Shown here: positions 45,517-55,576 of the stretch, piece by piece
How positions within the stretch are numbered: the first letter of the stretch is position 1
Layout: each line of letters starts with the position of its first letter
From: Nannochloropsis salina CCMP1776
Lineage: Eukaryota; Sar; Eustigmatophyceae; Eustigmatales; Monodopsidaceae
Length of the DNA: 64,000 nucleotides
Reading direction: 5' to 3'
Assembly: GCA_004565275.1 (NCBI GenBank)
Contig: SDOX01000009.1
Span: forward strand, 763,175-827,174
Notes under the pieces: model-generated
Told to the model about the DNA's origin: nothing
Seen by the model: only the letters and a program-made list of their open reading frames with translations
Databases searched by the model: none
Made by a program: the position numbers and the translations under genes

Positions 45517-46479
45517 ATGTGTGCGGACAAAAAGGAGGGGAGGGGAGTTACAATGTTTGGGAGGAACCATGGGCATGGACTTTTGGAACAAAACACTTGG
45601 GGTGTAAGTAGCCTGCAGACGGAGACGAGAGTCATCCGTCATACTTCATTGCTGACAATCAGGATTGATTTTCTCGATAGTTACGTGCGTAGCGCTTTTA
45701 CAGCCGCAGATCTCATTCCAGCCTTTCCTCGTGTATTTATTGGTTTTATCTCCCAAGCATTAGTGCCTACTTCGCTCTGTATCCTTCAAGATATGAACAC
45801 ATCAACCACACAAGCGCCCAAGAAATGTGCCGCCCAAGAAATGTGCGGCTGTCTTTTGGACCTTACACACCTCGTCACTCTTGTGATACAATCACTTGAT
45901 AGTGATATAGTAACGAGACCACGGCCCCTTTCAACAGCGATAGTTCTGCTCACAGCCTTTCTTCTACCAAGACACTATGAGAGCTGCCCAAGCAAGGTGG
46001 CTTAAAGTTCAGAGACAACTTTTGTCGTGATTTTTCAGCTGTGGATTATTTCTTCAACACTTGTCTCCTTTTCCCTGATGATGCTTTTATCGCTTGTAAC
46101 TCTGCAGTGGACGTGCAGAAGAGTGCTTTAGAAGTGAATGAAAGACGTTTTCTACCTTCCGCATCGTAATGGCCTCGTCATGAATCATTTGTGGCGTATG
46201 GGGCCCCCTCTTTGTTTTTCGCTCTCATTTTCCCGCTATTTTGCTTTTACTCCATCAAGAACAGTTCGTTTTTTCCTCGCTCCCTCTTTCCCTCTCTCTA
46301 TTTCCTTTGGTGTCTCCGCTCTCTATAAGCGATTGCATGTTTAATTATGTCGACGCAGTGCCACCGCCAGCTGCCTTGCTTATTCCAAGCACAAGTCGTC
46401 GCCCTCCCTCTTCAAGTCGTGCTTTCTCCGCCTTCCCACCCACGTGCCCGCACCACTCCGTCCCCTAATTCTTTCTTTT
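45517..46479. other. Convergent 3' intergenic region
   Basis: It lies between the stop of the SET-hydroxylase gene and the last exon of the minus-strand gene that follows. A 16-bp direct repeat (GCCCAAGAAATGTGC, near 45817 and 45833) is present. Frames here show no motifs. Confidence 0.5.
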
Positions 46480-49049
46480 TTAATCTATTCCTCCCATCCC
46501 TCTCCCTCCCATTCCTTCTTTTCTTCCCTTTCTTCTTTTCCGTGCGTCACTTCCCTCCTCGTGCCAGTCTTGTCTGTCTGCTTCCTCTCTCGTCGCATCG
46601 TCTCCTTCCTCCGAGTCCTGGTTCCCGTCCTCCCCCCATTCACTGCTCCACAGGCCGCCTCGCATCCCCAAGGAGTCTTGTAACAAGAACGCGAGCAGCA
46701 AAGAAGGGGCAGATTTTCGCACGTAAGACAGAGGAAAGATCTGGACCAAATCACCTTCGCTATGGCAACGTGGATGGGAAGGAGGAAAGGGCAGGGCAGA
46801 GAATTGCATGGGGTTTGGTAGATGGTGTATGATATCAAATTTCCCCCGGCCGTTATGCCTGGCTCTCCCTGTTTTTTTCCATTTGCGTGTCTCTCTGAAG
46901 TCCTTCCCCTCTCTTTGCTTTCCTCCTTCACTTACCAATCCACAGCCACCGTGGGCTCCTCCCGGAGACTTTGCTTGGGGAAGATCTGAAGCACATCCTT
47001 GATCACCAAGTGCGGCAGGGGCATCACCTTCGTCTCTGATTCCCCTCCTTCCTCCTCCTTCCCTCCCTCCCCATCCTCGTCCTCTTCCTCTCCCGTACTT
47101 TTTCCCCCTTCCTTCTCCACCGCTGCGCATTTCTCGCCCGTGAGCCTGGGTTCTCTTTCAGATCCCTCCAGCATGTTCAGGCTCTCAATTCTTCCTCTTT
47201 TTCCGGTGGTCGTAGCAGGAAGAGAAGAAGATTCAGAGGGGGGGGTTGGACAAGGCGTACCAACGCCCACCCCGGCCGAACCGTGGGAAACAAGAGCAAC
47301 ATCGTTGACCGCATGGGAAGCGATCGGAGGAAACGTGGTAAGGAGATCTCCCTCTATATCCCCCGGTTTCTCTTTTCCATCCTCCCTGTCCTCTGAACTT
47401 TCCTTGCTTTCTCCTTCACCTTTCCTCCCTTCTTCTCTGGCTTTATCGATGCGGTTCCTCGTTGTGCTTGCCCAGAATGTCTCGCACGGCAACAGACAAA
47501 ACAAGTCATCCCCCATGTCGTTTTCCTTTCCACTGTGTTCCCCCCCTTCCTCCCCCCATCGCGTGGTTGCCTTCTCACCTTGCAAGCTCCCACACCAACG
47601 GACTCCCTGCTTCTTGCGGAGCCTATCGAGTAATTTCCTCTTCCATTCTCGTCCACCCGTATGGCTTCCTTTTCTAGCTTCTCTCTCCCCTCCTCCTTCC
47701 TTTCCCTCCTCCGGCCTCTTTTTTTTCAGTTTTCCCACGACACCATCCTGATTTTGCAGAGCAATACTACTATTTAATCCTCCACTCCATCCCCTCTCTC
47801 TCCCTTTACCTTCCTTCCTACTACCAGCCTCCTGAATCTTTCTTTCCCTCGCCTCTTTGTCCCTACCTTCCCCCCTTCCCTGCTCCTCTCTCTCGCCCGA
47901 CCTTGGTACTTTATTCATACCTTCCCCTGCTCGCTCACCACCCTCCCTCTGTCGTGCCTGCTGTAAAAGCTTAAGCCATCCCCATACCGTCCGAGGTGTT
48001 TCGAGTCCCAAGTTTCTCTTTCCAACCCGTCTTCCCTTCCTGCCTCCAACCTCCCCTCCCACCCATCCTGACAACCGCACCAACTCGCGGTCAAACGCTG
48101 GAGCAGCCCATCCTCGAAAAGTGAGAGGTGAAAAATGGGTGGGAGACTCGCGCAATGGGTGCTTCGATGTAATCGGGGAACATATCGGACGGGGTAGGGG
48201 GCTTGGAACACACGCAGAGGGGCCCGTTGCATGCACAGAGTCCCGTGACATTTGGCTTCCACTGTCCAGGACCAAAGGGGACGCAGGCAATTTTGGGTCT
48301 GCTGTTGATTTGATGGAGGTGGGCAGAAATTCCGAAGAGGCGTAAGATAGGGAAGAGAGAGGGCTTTCGGACGTGGGCCCATGCTGGCTCATTTGATGTT
48401 GCTTCCTTCTGCCTTCACTACCCTCGTTGCCTGCTGCTTCCTGCCGCTGGCATTGCTGATCCTTCTCGCTCTCCCGGATCATGATATTTAGGAATGCATC
48501 TTGGGGTCTTTTGCGGTATAATTTGGGTTGCTGAGGAGGAAATGCAGGCTTTGACAGTCTACCATTCAATCTCCCCACCTGTGGCGTCCGCAGTTTTCGC
48601 AATGTATACGGACGTGAAATCGTCGACGCCACGCCGCCTTTCTTTCCAACGATTGTTGCTTTATCTTCTAACGATCGGTCTATCGGTCTTTCTTTCCCCT
48701 TTCTATATCTTAAAAGATTTTGCTCATTTTGAGAAAAAGTGCGGAGCGGTATTCTACGATCCCTGAGCAATCGACTTTTCCTGTGTCCCAAAATCTATGA
48801 CAATGCGGAGCAAAATGCAAATTAAAGACCTATCTTAGTTTATAATTAATTGCTACAAGAGGACGAGAGAGCAAAGTGAAGTGTACTGGCAGTATGGAGG
48901 CAGGGACGGAATATGCGTCTTACCTCCTTCCTCGGTTGCTTCCACCTCGGACGGAACGTCACGTATTCATCATCCACCACATCGAAGACGTCAACCGCAT
49001 CCTTGGTAAGCGTAGAAATCTGATTGTACACCTGTGCGCCGGAGGACAT
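46480..49049 (-). CDS. Unrecognised basic, low-complexity protein
   Basis: Three exons (49049-48924, 48794-46936, 46759-46480) join in frame to 754 residues. Exon 1 encodes MSSGAQVYNQISTLTKDAV and ends RWKQPRKE at a GTAAGA donor. Exon 2 is a single 619-codon frame, Arg/Lys-rich at first (HRKSRLLRDRRIPLRTF; YTLRKLRTPQVGRL), then Ser/Pro-rich and finally Glu/Gly/Lys-rich. It ends at a strong GTAAGTG donor that overlaps its stop. Exon 3 continues with LVQIFPLSYVRKSAP and a charged tail. I do not recognise the family. The basic, disordered composition would suit a nuclear or nucleic-acid-binding protein, which is inference only. Without exon 1, the first in-frame ATG of exon 2 would come about 100 codons later. 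Confidence 0.6.
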
Positions 49050-51110
49050 CGTGATCGGTAGGTTGCTGATGGCGGTCTTTTGAGTTGTGGGGGTCAGTAG
49101 GTGGGGGGGTAAGGACTGTGACGGTACTGAAAAGGCGGCATATTTAGCATATCATCTTTGCAATAATGTTTCATCCCCGATTTGGAACGCTCCTTTAAAA
49201 AACTTTTCCGCTATCGTGAAAGCTATTGAATCATCCAGCCAAAACACGAGGGATAGATCGTCGTAGTCTCAGGAAAAGAGCACAGGACCGGTGACGGGAG
49301 CTTCCATCAAGGAGACGATGCTTTCTCCTTGAGCCTGGCATCGGGGGGGTATTTACTAGGCCAATTTTTTGACTAGTGACCGACAACTTCAGCCAAGGTT
49401 CTATGTATGCACACACACATACTCAGTTGCAAAGATCACAACGCATCTTCCAAGTAGAGGCTTCGATCCAACCAAACAAATTGAAGTTTCTCCTGCCAAC
49501 CAACTTTTCGGTCCTCGTCAATAGGATTATTTGTCACCATTGTCAAAAGTAGAAATTAAAGAGACACAAATGATTGATCAAGCATAGGAATTCTGCGAAA
49601 CAACGAAAGCAGGAGTACGTGAGCTTTCCATGTGACAGAAGCGACAATTTGCACTCTTGAATACCTTTGAGTGATGGTGCACATATCCATTTTATGTTTC
49701 AAGGATGAAGGAGATACTTTCCTCGACTTCGTGATTTATGCGATCAATGTGACCTAATTGAGTCGGACGGATTGCCTCCTTAGGTCCATCGCACACCCTT
49801 TGTGGCGGTATGTCTTAAGCGATGAAACCTCACCAAGGTTGCTGCCTTTTTAACGTAAAATACGGTACAACGCAAAATGCTTTCTATTCCCGACTTTCCC
49901 TCACACTTGAGCTCATCGTAGCAGGAAACGTTGTACGACCACTCATCCTCTCCGGTAAAACACAGGCGAGTCATGGCATTCCGGCCTTCTAGCGGGAAGG
50001 TGGTGGCCAGGAAAGAGGCCTCGGCGACCTCACTACAAAAATCTTCCCCCGTCTCTCTCGATACGAACTCAGTACGCCGACGATTCGCATCGGTAGGGTT
50101 TCCACCCTGGTTGCTGCTCCGCAGGAGTAGAGGAGTCCAGTGCCTGTGGTCCTTATCAGCGAAGCCCAGGCAGGACGAGCTTGCACGCGCTCTTCGTCGA
50201 ATAGGAGGCCTGTTGTCACTTCTGGACCGCCATGAACACGCAAGACTAAGCCTATATCGGAGGCGGGGAGAGATTATTTCATCATGTCCTGCCATGTCCG
50301 CCTTCTGTTTGTTGGTCCCGCGGTAGGGTTCGCGGGTTCGAACGCGGGCACGGCATCTAGCGCGGAGCCTGCCCCTGAAATCGTGCTCCCAAGCCGCTGG
50401 ATGAATTCAGGGTAGTGTAGAAGGAGATGAGAATTTGAAACTTATGAGACACGGAACTCCAGCCCTAAGAAAGCGAGGACATGACTCGCAACAATGTCAC
50501 TATAGATGCTGAAGGAGATAGCAGGAGGCGGTGGATCGCAAGGGTTGGGAAAAACTGCTGGGTTGTATCTCAAGAGGAAAAGGGTTTCTAATTGGAAGAA
50601 AAATTGAACTGAAGGTCACTACCATGTTGAACGTATTGGGCAGTGAGGAGCCAAGCTACAGAAAGTAAGTCGGGGGGCGGGGTAGAAATAGAAAAGGAAG
50701 ACGTGGGGAAAGGATGCTGCAATTGGTCGAGTTCGTCGCACGAGGATGCCTGAACAGACGGGGCTCTTGACGCACATCCCTCCCTAACGAGGGTCCACCG
50801 GTTGGCGTGTCTTCTTTACGACATAGACTGACGGCTGCTCTCATTTCGGGAAAAAAAAATCGGCAATTTGGGTGCTACCTCATGCCTACTTGACACTTTC
50901 ATCAAAGTCGAGGGTTCCAACTCTAGCCTCAATTTAGAAAAGACAGGAGACACCAATATGTTTCTTGTTGTCGTGTTTCCTTCCCACCGGCGCGCACTCC
51001 GCCTCCCTTGCCTTTGCCTCCACTGCCCTCACGACGTTTCTCTCGCCTCCCGGACCCTCCGCTGATGTCTTTCCTCCTCGTTGCCCCTCCGACCGCTCCC
51101 CTCTATGTAT
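49050..51110. other. Intergenic region with one weak frame
   Basis: Two kilobases lie between the start of the basic-protein gene and the 3' end of the plastid-protein gene, both on the minus strand. It holds a minus-strand frame described separately (49780-50295) and otherwise nothing that looks coding. The segment GGGTTCGCGGGTTCGAACG (about 50326-50344) recalls a tRNA T-arm but does not fold into one. Confidence 0.5.
49780..50295 (-). CDS. Weakly supported hypothetical protein
   Basis: An ATG-started frame of 171 codons. The first 60 residues are Arg-rich and look non-coding. From about residue 78 (FVSRETGEDFCSEVAEASF onward) composition becomes balanced, with four spaced Cys (DFCSEV, RLCFTG, VSCYDE, LKCEGK), so that part could be a real exon of a small Cys-containing protein. 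A CAG-like acceptor precedes it, but no upstream exon or homologous family was recognised. It may be chance. Confidence 0.25.
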   Translation of the reverse strand: MAGHDEIISPRLRYRLSLACSWRSRSDNRPPIRRRARASSSCLGFADKDHRHWTPLLLRSSNQGGNPTDANRRRTEFVSRETGEDFCSEVAEASFLATTFPLEGRNAMTRLCFTGEDEWSYNVSCYDELKCEGKSGIESILRCTVFYVKKAATLVRFHRLRHTATKGVRWT

Positions 51111-53599
51111 CTATTGGTTGTCATCCTCCAGAAGCTGAAATTCGTAATCCAAGTCTGTGAGTACGGAGACGCGTTGTAAAGCAAGGGGGCAGAGAGAAGG
51201 TGAGAGAGGGAGGGAGGGAGGGAGGGAGGGAGGGAGGGAGGGAGGGAGGGAGTGACCCTCCCGAGATGGAAGGGACGCGGCCTCTATACAGAAGGTCGAC
51301 GGAAGGGGGCTGGGAGGAGAAAAAATCGGAGAAAGAGAGTGAAAGAAGAGAAAAAAAACCCAGAGGGAAACATCGCCGTGGACACCACGGGGAAGGAAAG
51401 GAAAGGAGGGGGATTGCCGCACTCACCGCTCTCCAGGACCCAATCAAACACCTGCTCCGCCTTATCGCCCACCATAAGCTCCCACGCCCCCTCCTTCCCT
51501 GCCTCCCGCTCGCCCACCACGAAATAGGGTTGTACGAACTTCATCACCGTGAAAGTCTTGTCCTGGTGTACAGGCAAGGGCAGCCGAGGGAGGGAAGGAT
51601 CGGGAGGGGTGGGTGCCTTCGTCTTCCTGGTCAGGTCGCCCGACAACGCCAAGCCGGCAGGAAAAGAGAGAGGGAGGAAGGGAGGGAGGGAGGGAGGAAG
51701 GGAGGGAGGGAGGCCAACCTGGTAGGTAAAGTCACAAATAGGTTCCGCCATGTCCTCCAGGTCTTCCTCCTCGTCCTCCTCGTAGGAGTCGTCGCGCGCG
51801 TCGAAGTCGTAGTAAGGAGCCTCGCTCTTGGCGCCCGGGGGAGGCGCCGGTCGGTCCGCGAAGTCCGGGTCGATCTGAGCACAGGGACAAGGGCCAATGA
51901 AAGAGGGAGGGGGGGGGGAGGGAGGGAGGGGAGGGGGAGGAGGAGGAAGGAGGGAGGGAGGGAGGTTCTGGGTCAGACCGGGCGCATTCCGCCATCCATT
52001 CGTTTTCAACCCTTTCCTGCCCCTCTCTCCCTCCTCCCTCCTCCCACCCTCCTTCCCTCCTGGTCTCACACCCACCTGCTGCTCAAAAGGCAAATCCCCT
52101 TCGCCCTCCTCCCCCTCCTCTCCCTCCCCTTCCCCCCCAAATTCCCCATCTTCGTCGTAAATCTCCACGTCGCCCTCGATAGTCAGTGTTCCCGCCGACC
52201 GCAAGAGGGTCGCGCCCATGTCCGTTAAGGTAGCTTCCACCTGCAGGGGGAAAACAGGAGGTCGAGATGGACGAGGATGGAGCACGTTAGGGAAGAAAGG
52301 AATAAGTGCGGGCCTCTCCCTCGTTCATGCCCATTCTGGCTATTGTGTGTGCGTCGCGGTCACTCCATTTCTCCGGAGCCACATTCCTGAGAAAGCGCGC
52401 TAGAAACGGGACCAAGAGAGCCTCCTTCAAGGTTAAAAAGTTACGCATGGGCCAAGATGCGTACATAAAACGGCGGAAATAGAGGTGAAGAGGGGAATTG
52501 GAAGGGAGAAAGGGAGAAAGGGAGGGAGGGAGGGAGGGAGAAAGATAGGGAGAAAGGGAGGGAGATAGGGAGGGAGGGAGGGAGATAGGGAGGGAGATAG
52601 GGAGGGAGGGAGGGAGGGAGGGAGGGAGGGAGGGAGGGAAGGGCTTACGGTTGGCAGCATCTCGGGCAGGCGGGCGTCGAAGCCTAACTCCAGGGCGTTC
52701 ATCTTATCGTCCACAACAACTACAGGTGTGTCAATGGGTAGGCCGATCATGAATTCCTTACCGCCGCGTGTCACGAGCTGGGGGGGGGGAGGAAGGGAGG
52801 GAAGAACGGAGGGTGGGGAGAAGAGGGGCGAGGAGGATGGGGAGGGAGAAAGTTGGAGGCAACCCCAGGCGGATACTTTGCAAGCGATTCCTGCGCGGTC
52901 GCACCACCACGAAGTTAATTGAAGAAAATGGGGAAAGTGTGTCGCAAGGCCCATCTCAATATTCCGCCTTTCTTCCCCCCGCCCATCTTCATGACCTCTC
53001 CTTCAAGTCTTTTTTGTTACTTACCGTCTCTGCCGTGCAATTTATTGTCGCCAGGTTCTTGCTGTCTGTAATCAGCAAGAATTCAGTCTCGTCGTCTTCG
53101 TCCCAGTGCCGGATCTGCATCTACAATGGAGGCAAGATGCGAGGGTGGGGGAACAAACAAGGTGGGAGAGAGACTTTATTCCACTGGACGCAACCATTGA
53201 GCAGCGGACAAGACACTTTGACATATGGACATCGGCATCCACCAATTTCAATCTGACTGCTTACCTCTTGGGGCGCTTTTTTCTTGTCGTTCCCCCCGCC
53301 TTTTCCCTTCGCCATCCAAAAGGGCTCGGGGATCAGTGCCCGAGTGCCTACGCCCCGGGTGAACCACGATTCATGAATATCAATGTAGTTGGAACATGAG
53401 TACGCGATACAAGAGCGATCAACGTGCTAAAAATTCCCACTACATTTAAAAGCTTACTTGTTGTTGCCGACAAGTGCTGCCCGCATTGCTGCTGCTGCTG
53501 CTGCTGCTGCTTCGAGTGAGCTGCAAAAGGCAAGGCCGGACCCCAAAATGCAAAGGACATGGAGGGGGCCAAAAAGGCCATGACCATGTAGAGTTTCAT
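51111..53599 (-). CDS. Plastid-targeted DUF3727-like protein
   Basis: Eight exons join in frame to 316 residues: 53599-53458, 53347-53265, 53120-53025, 52777-52649, 52240-52076, 51874-51719, 51562-51427 and 51154-51111. Residues 1-17 are a signal peptide (MKLYMVMAFLAPSMSFA). It is followed by FWGPALPFA, which fits the Phe at +1 of heterokont plastid presequences, and by a poly-Gln run. The body has LLITDSKNLATINC, FMIGLPIDTPVVVVD and a segment ending SAGTLTIEGDVE, the pattern of DUF3727: a short acidic strand, a LxPxDTPV core and a TLTVxG end. A second, related module follows an acidic linker (FTVMKFVQPYFVVGE). The family occurs in plastids and cyanobacteria, and its role is not established. 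The exon 1 to exon 2 join completes the transit region in phase, so I prefer the ATG at 53599 over the ATG at 53313. Confidence 0.78.
52505..52640. repeat. GGGA/GATA tetranucleotide tract in intron 4
   Basis: About 135 bases of (GGGA)n interrupted by AGAAAGGGAG and GATAGGGAG units lie in intron 4 of the DUF3727-like gene. On the coding (minus) strand it is a CCCT-rich tract just after the donor. Confidence 0.85.
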
Positions 53600-54559
53600 G
53601 ACCTGCTTGTGGTCATGTGTCTTTCCGTGAGTCTGTGTGACGGCTTGGGCATTTATCGCGGTGGTTGACGTGTAGCACGAAGTCGAGGAAAAGAAGAAGA
53701 GCCTTGAATATCTCAGGAAGGCCGTTGATTCGCTTCCTACAGAGTCCCATTTTTCCTCCACACATGGTTCCGAAAAGCAATAAAGCATCCGTATCTCAGT
53801 TGAACTTGGAAAAAAGTCACGAATTTACTTGGGTGCATTCCAGTGCCACTTTAACTCTTGCTTGTTCATCTTTCACCCACCAAAGGCCTTCTGTCAACCT
53901 CCCGGTTACTAAGCACATTTCACTCTATCAGGTCTAACATTGTTCAGGCACGCACAGCCTCGTCATCGATGGCGGAAACGACATAGAAAATTGAAGCACA
54001 ATGCTTGGTTTTTTGTAGCAGGGAAGCCCAGATATCTTCTATCCCTGCCCATATTTGATCCTAACATGTGAATATACTCAGGCCCATGTAACCATCATCC
54101 TGCCAAGCCATTTATGTTGGCATCCGTACAACATGATAGGTGAAACAAAAAAAAAGCTTACAGTGAGCTAAGAACAGTTATTTTGGGTTATTTCTTCACA
54201 ACTCCACATTCAATCCCAAATATGGCTACGTATAAATAATAATCAACTTTTTTTCCTCCTCGTGCAGGCGCTTCAATTGTTCCACACAAGAATTTTATCG
54301 CACACCGCTCCTCCCCAATATGTCTCCTTGTCTTACTTTCTACATATAAGGCTAACTTAATGGGGGAAAATGGACGCGAGAGCCCACGAAAACATCACGT
54401 CGTCGTAGCTTGTAATATAGATGAAAATAGATAATATATAAATCAGTTCTGTTAACCCATAGAGCAGCATAGTAAGAGGCCGCATGCGAGGGATGTTGTC
54501 TGGCTAACATCTCGATGGTGTCAATCTTTCCCTTATCGCAGCCTGTGGCCACCGTTTGC
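53600..54559. other. Intergenic region
   Basis: It separates the start of the DUF3727-like gene from the 3' end of the first Cys-rich gene, both on the minus strand. The part 53940-54450 is AT-rich, as expected of a promoter and 3' UTR. No coding signal is seen. Confidence 0.5.
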
Positions 54560-55576
54560 TTAGGCCGTCGCGCACTTGCTCTCGAGCGCGGCGCGTGCTC
54601 CCGGGCATTTGGCATCCAATGCAGGGGCTCGGCTCTCGAGGTCCGTGACCTTGACGATGCGGTTCAACTCGCCAAAACAGCAGCTGCTGTAGTAATCGCA
54701 TTTCGTCTCCAAGTCGTCGGGCTTGGCCGCGATCTCCGCCATGACCAACTGGGCACAGAATTGACCGCCAGCGGATTTGGAGCACCCGAACTCGGCTACA
54801 AAGCCATCAAAGGTGACCGCCATGTCCTCGTCCTCATCCTCATCCTCGTCAACGTCGTCCATGGGAGTGAAGGTCGCCTTTTTGCTGTCGCACCAATTGC
54901 GCCATTCGGTCACGGCCTTGTCGAAGCTGGGCCCACAGGGGGTCGCGCAGAAGGCTTCCAACGCCTGGAGGACAAAAGAAAGGGGAGGTCAGGGGAGGTC
55001 AGAGGTGTGGATTAAGGGTGGAAAAAATGCCAGCCATGTCAACATTCTGAGGCAATCCTAGATTGGGAAAGCATGGCAGCTCATCATTTCCTGTCACAGA
55101 GTTTCAAATTTCCTCTTACAAGTTCTCGGCTTTCCACGTCCCTACCTTGACCTGGCCCGCCAGGGGCATCAGGTTGAACTCAGCGGTGCTGATGGTGTCC
55201 GAGAAAGTAGTCCATGCCGCCCCACATTTCGCGTCCTCTGCCAGAGCGTCGAGGCTGGCGTCCAACTCAGTCTGGGGCGGGTGAGCGGAAGGGATAGGGT
55301 ATTGACGAGGAAAGAGGATGCTTTTCATTGGGAAAGTTGTGCGACGAAGGATCCGACTGATACCGACTGTTCCTCTCGTACCATTCCACATTTTAAAAAG
55401 AGAAATTAAAGACACTTTCTGAGCATTTATTTTTCACTCACCGCATTGCATGAGCGCGCCACCATGGGAGTGGCAGCGGCTTGTAAGCCCCGAAGGGTAA
55501 GCGTCTCGGTGGCAGCAGCGCCGGCGGCAAACATAAGGAGGCTCATGGAGGCCATGTAGGACTTGTTGAAGAGCAT
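54560..55576 (-). CDS. Secreted Cys-rich protein, tandem paralogue 1
   Basis: Exons 55576-55442, 55271-55146 and 54964-54560 join in phase 0 to 221 residues. The signal peptide is MLFNKSYMASMSLLMFAAG, followed by ATETLTLRGLQ. Exon 2 encodes a helical segment with one Cys (EDAKCGAAWTTFSDTI). Exon 3 has ALEAFCATPCGPSFDKAV, WRNWCDSK, an Asp/Glu run, FDGFVAEFGCSKSAGG, CDYYSSCCFGELNRIV and KCPGARAALESKC. The family is not one I know, but the same exon plan, the lengths of exon 2 (126 bases) and the Cys positions return in the gene at 58338-59960. The two are paralogues in tandem. The protein should be exported or held in the cell wall; the even spacing of Cys suggests disulfides. Function is unknown. 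Confidence 0.83.

Noticed and set aside
46999-47751. 250-codon plus-strand Ser/Pro frame
   Set aside because: It is antisense to the Glu/Gly/Lys-rich exon of the minus-strand gene, which has phase-matched neighbours.
50310-50365. tRNA-like segment with GGGTTCGAACG
   Set aside because: The T-arm-like sequence has no complementary five-base stem, and no D-arm, anticodon arm or acceptor stem can be drawn around it.
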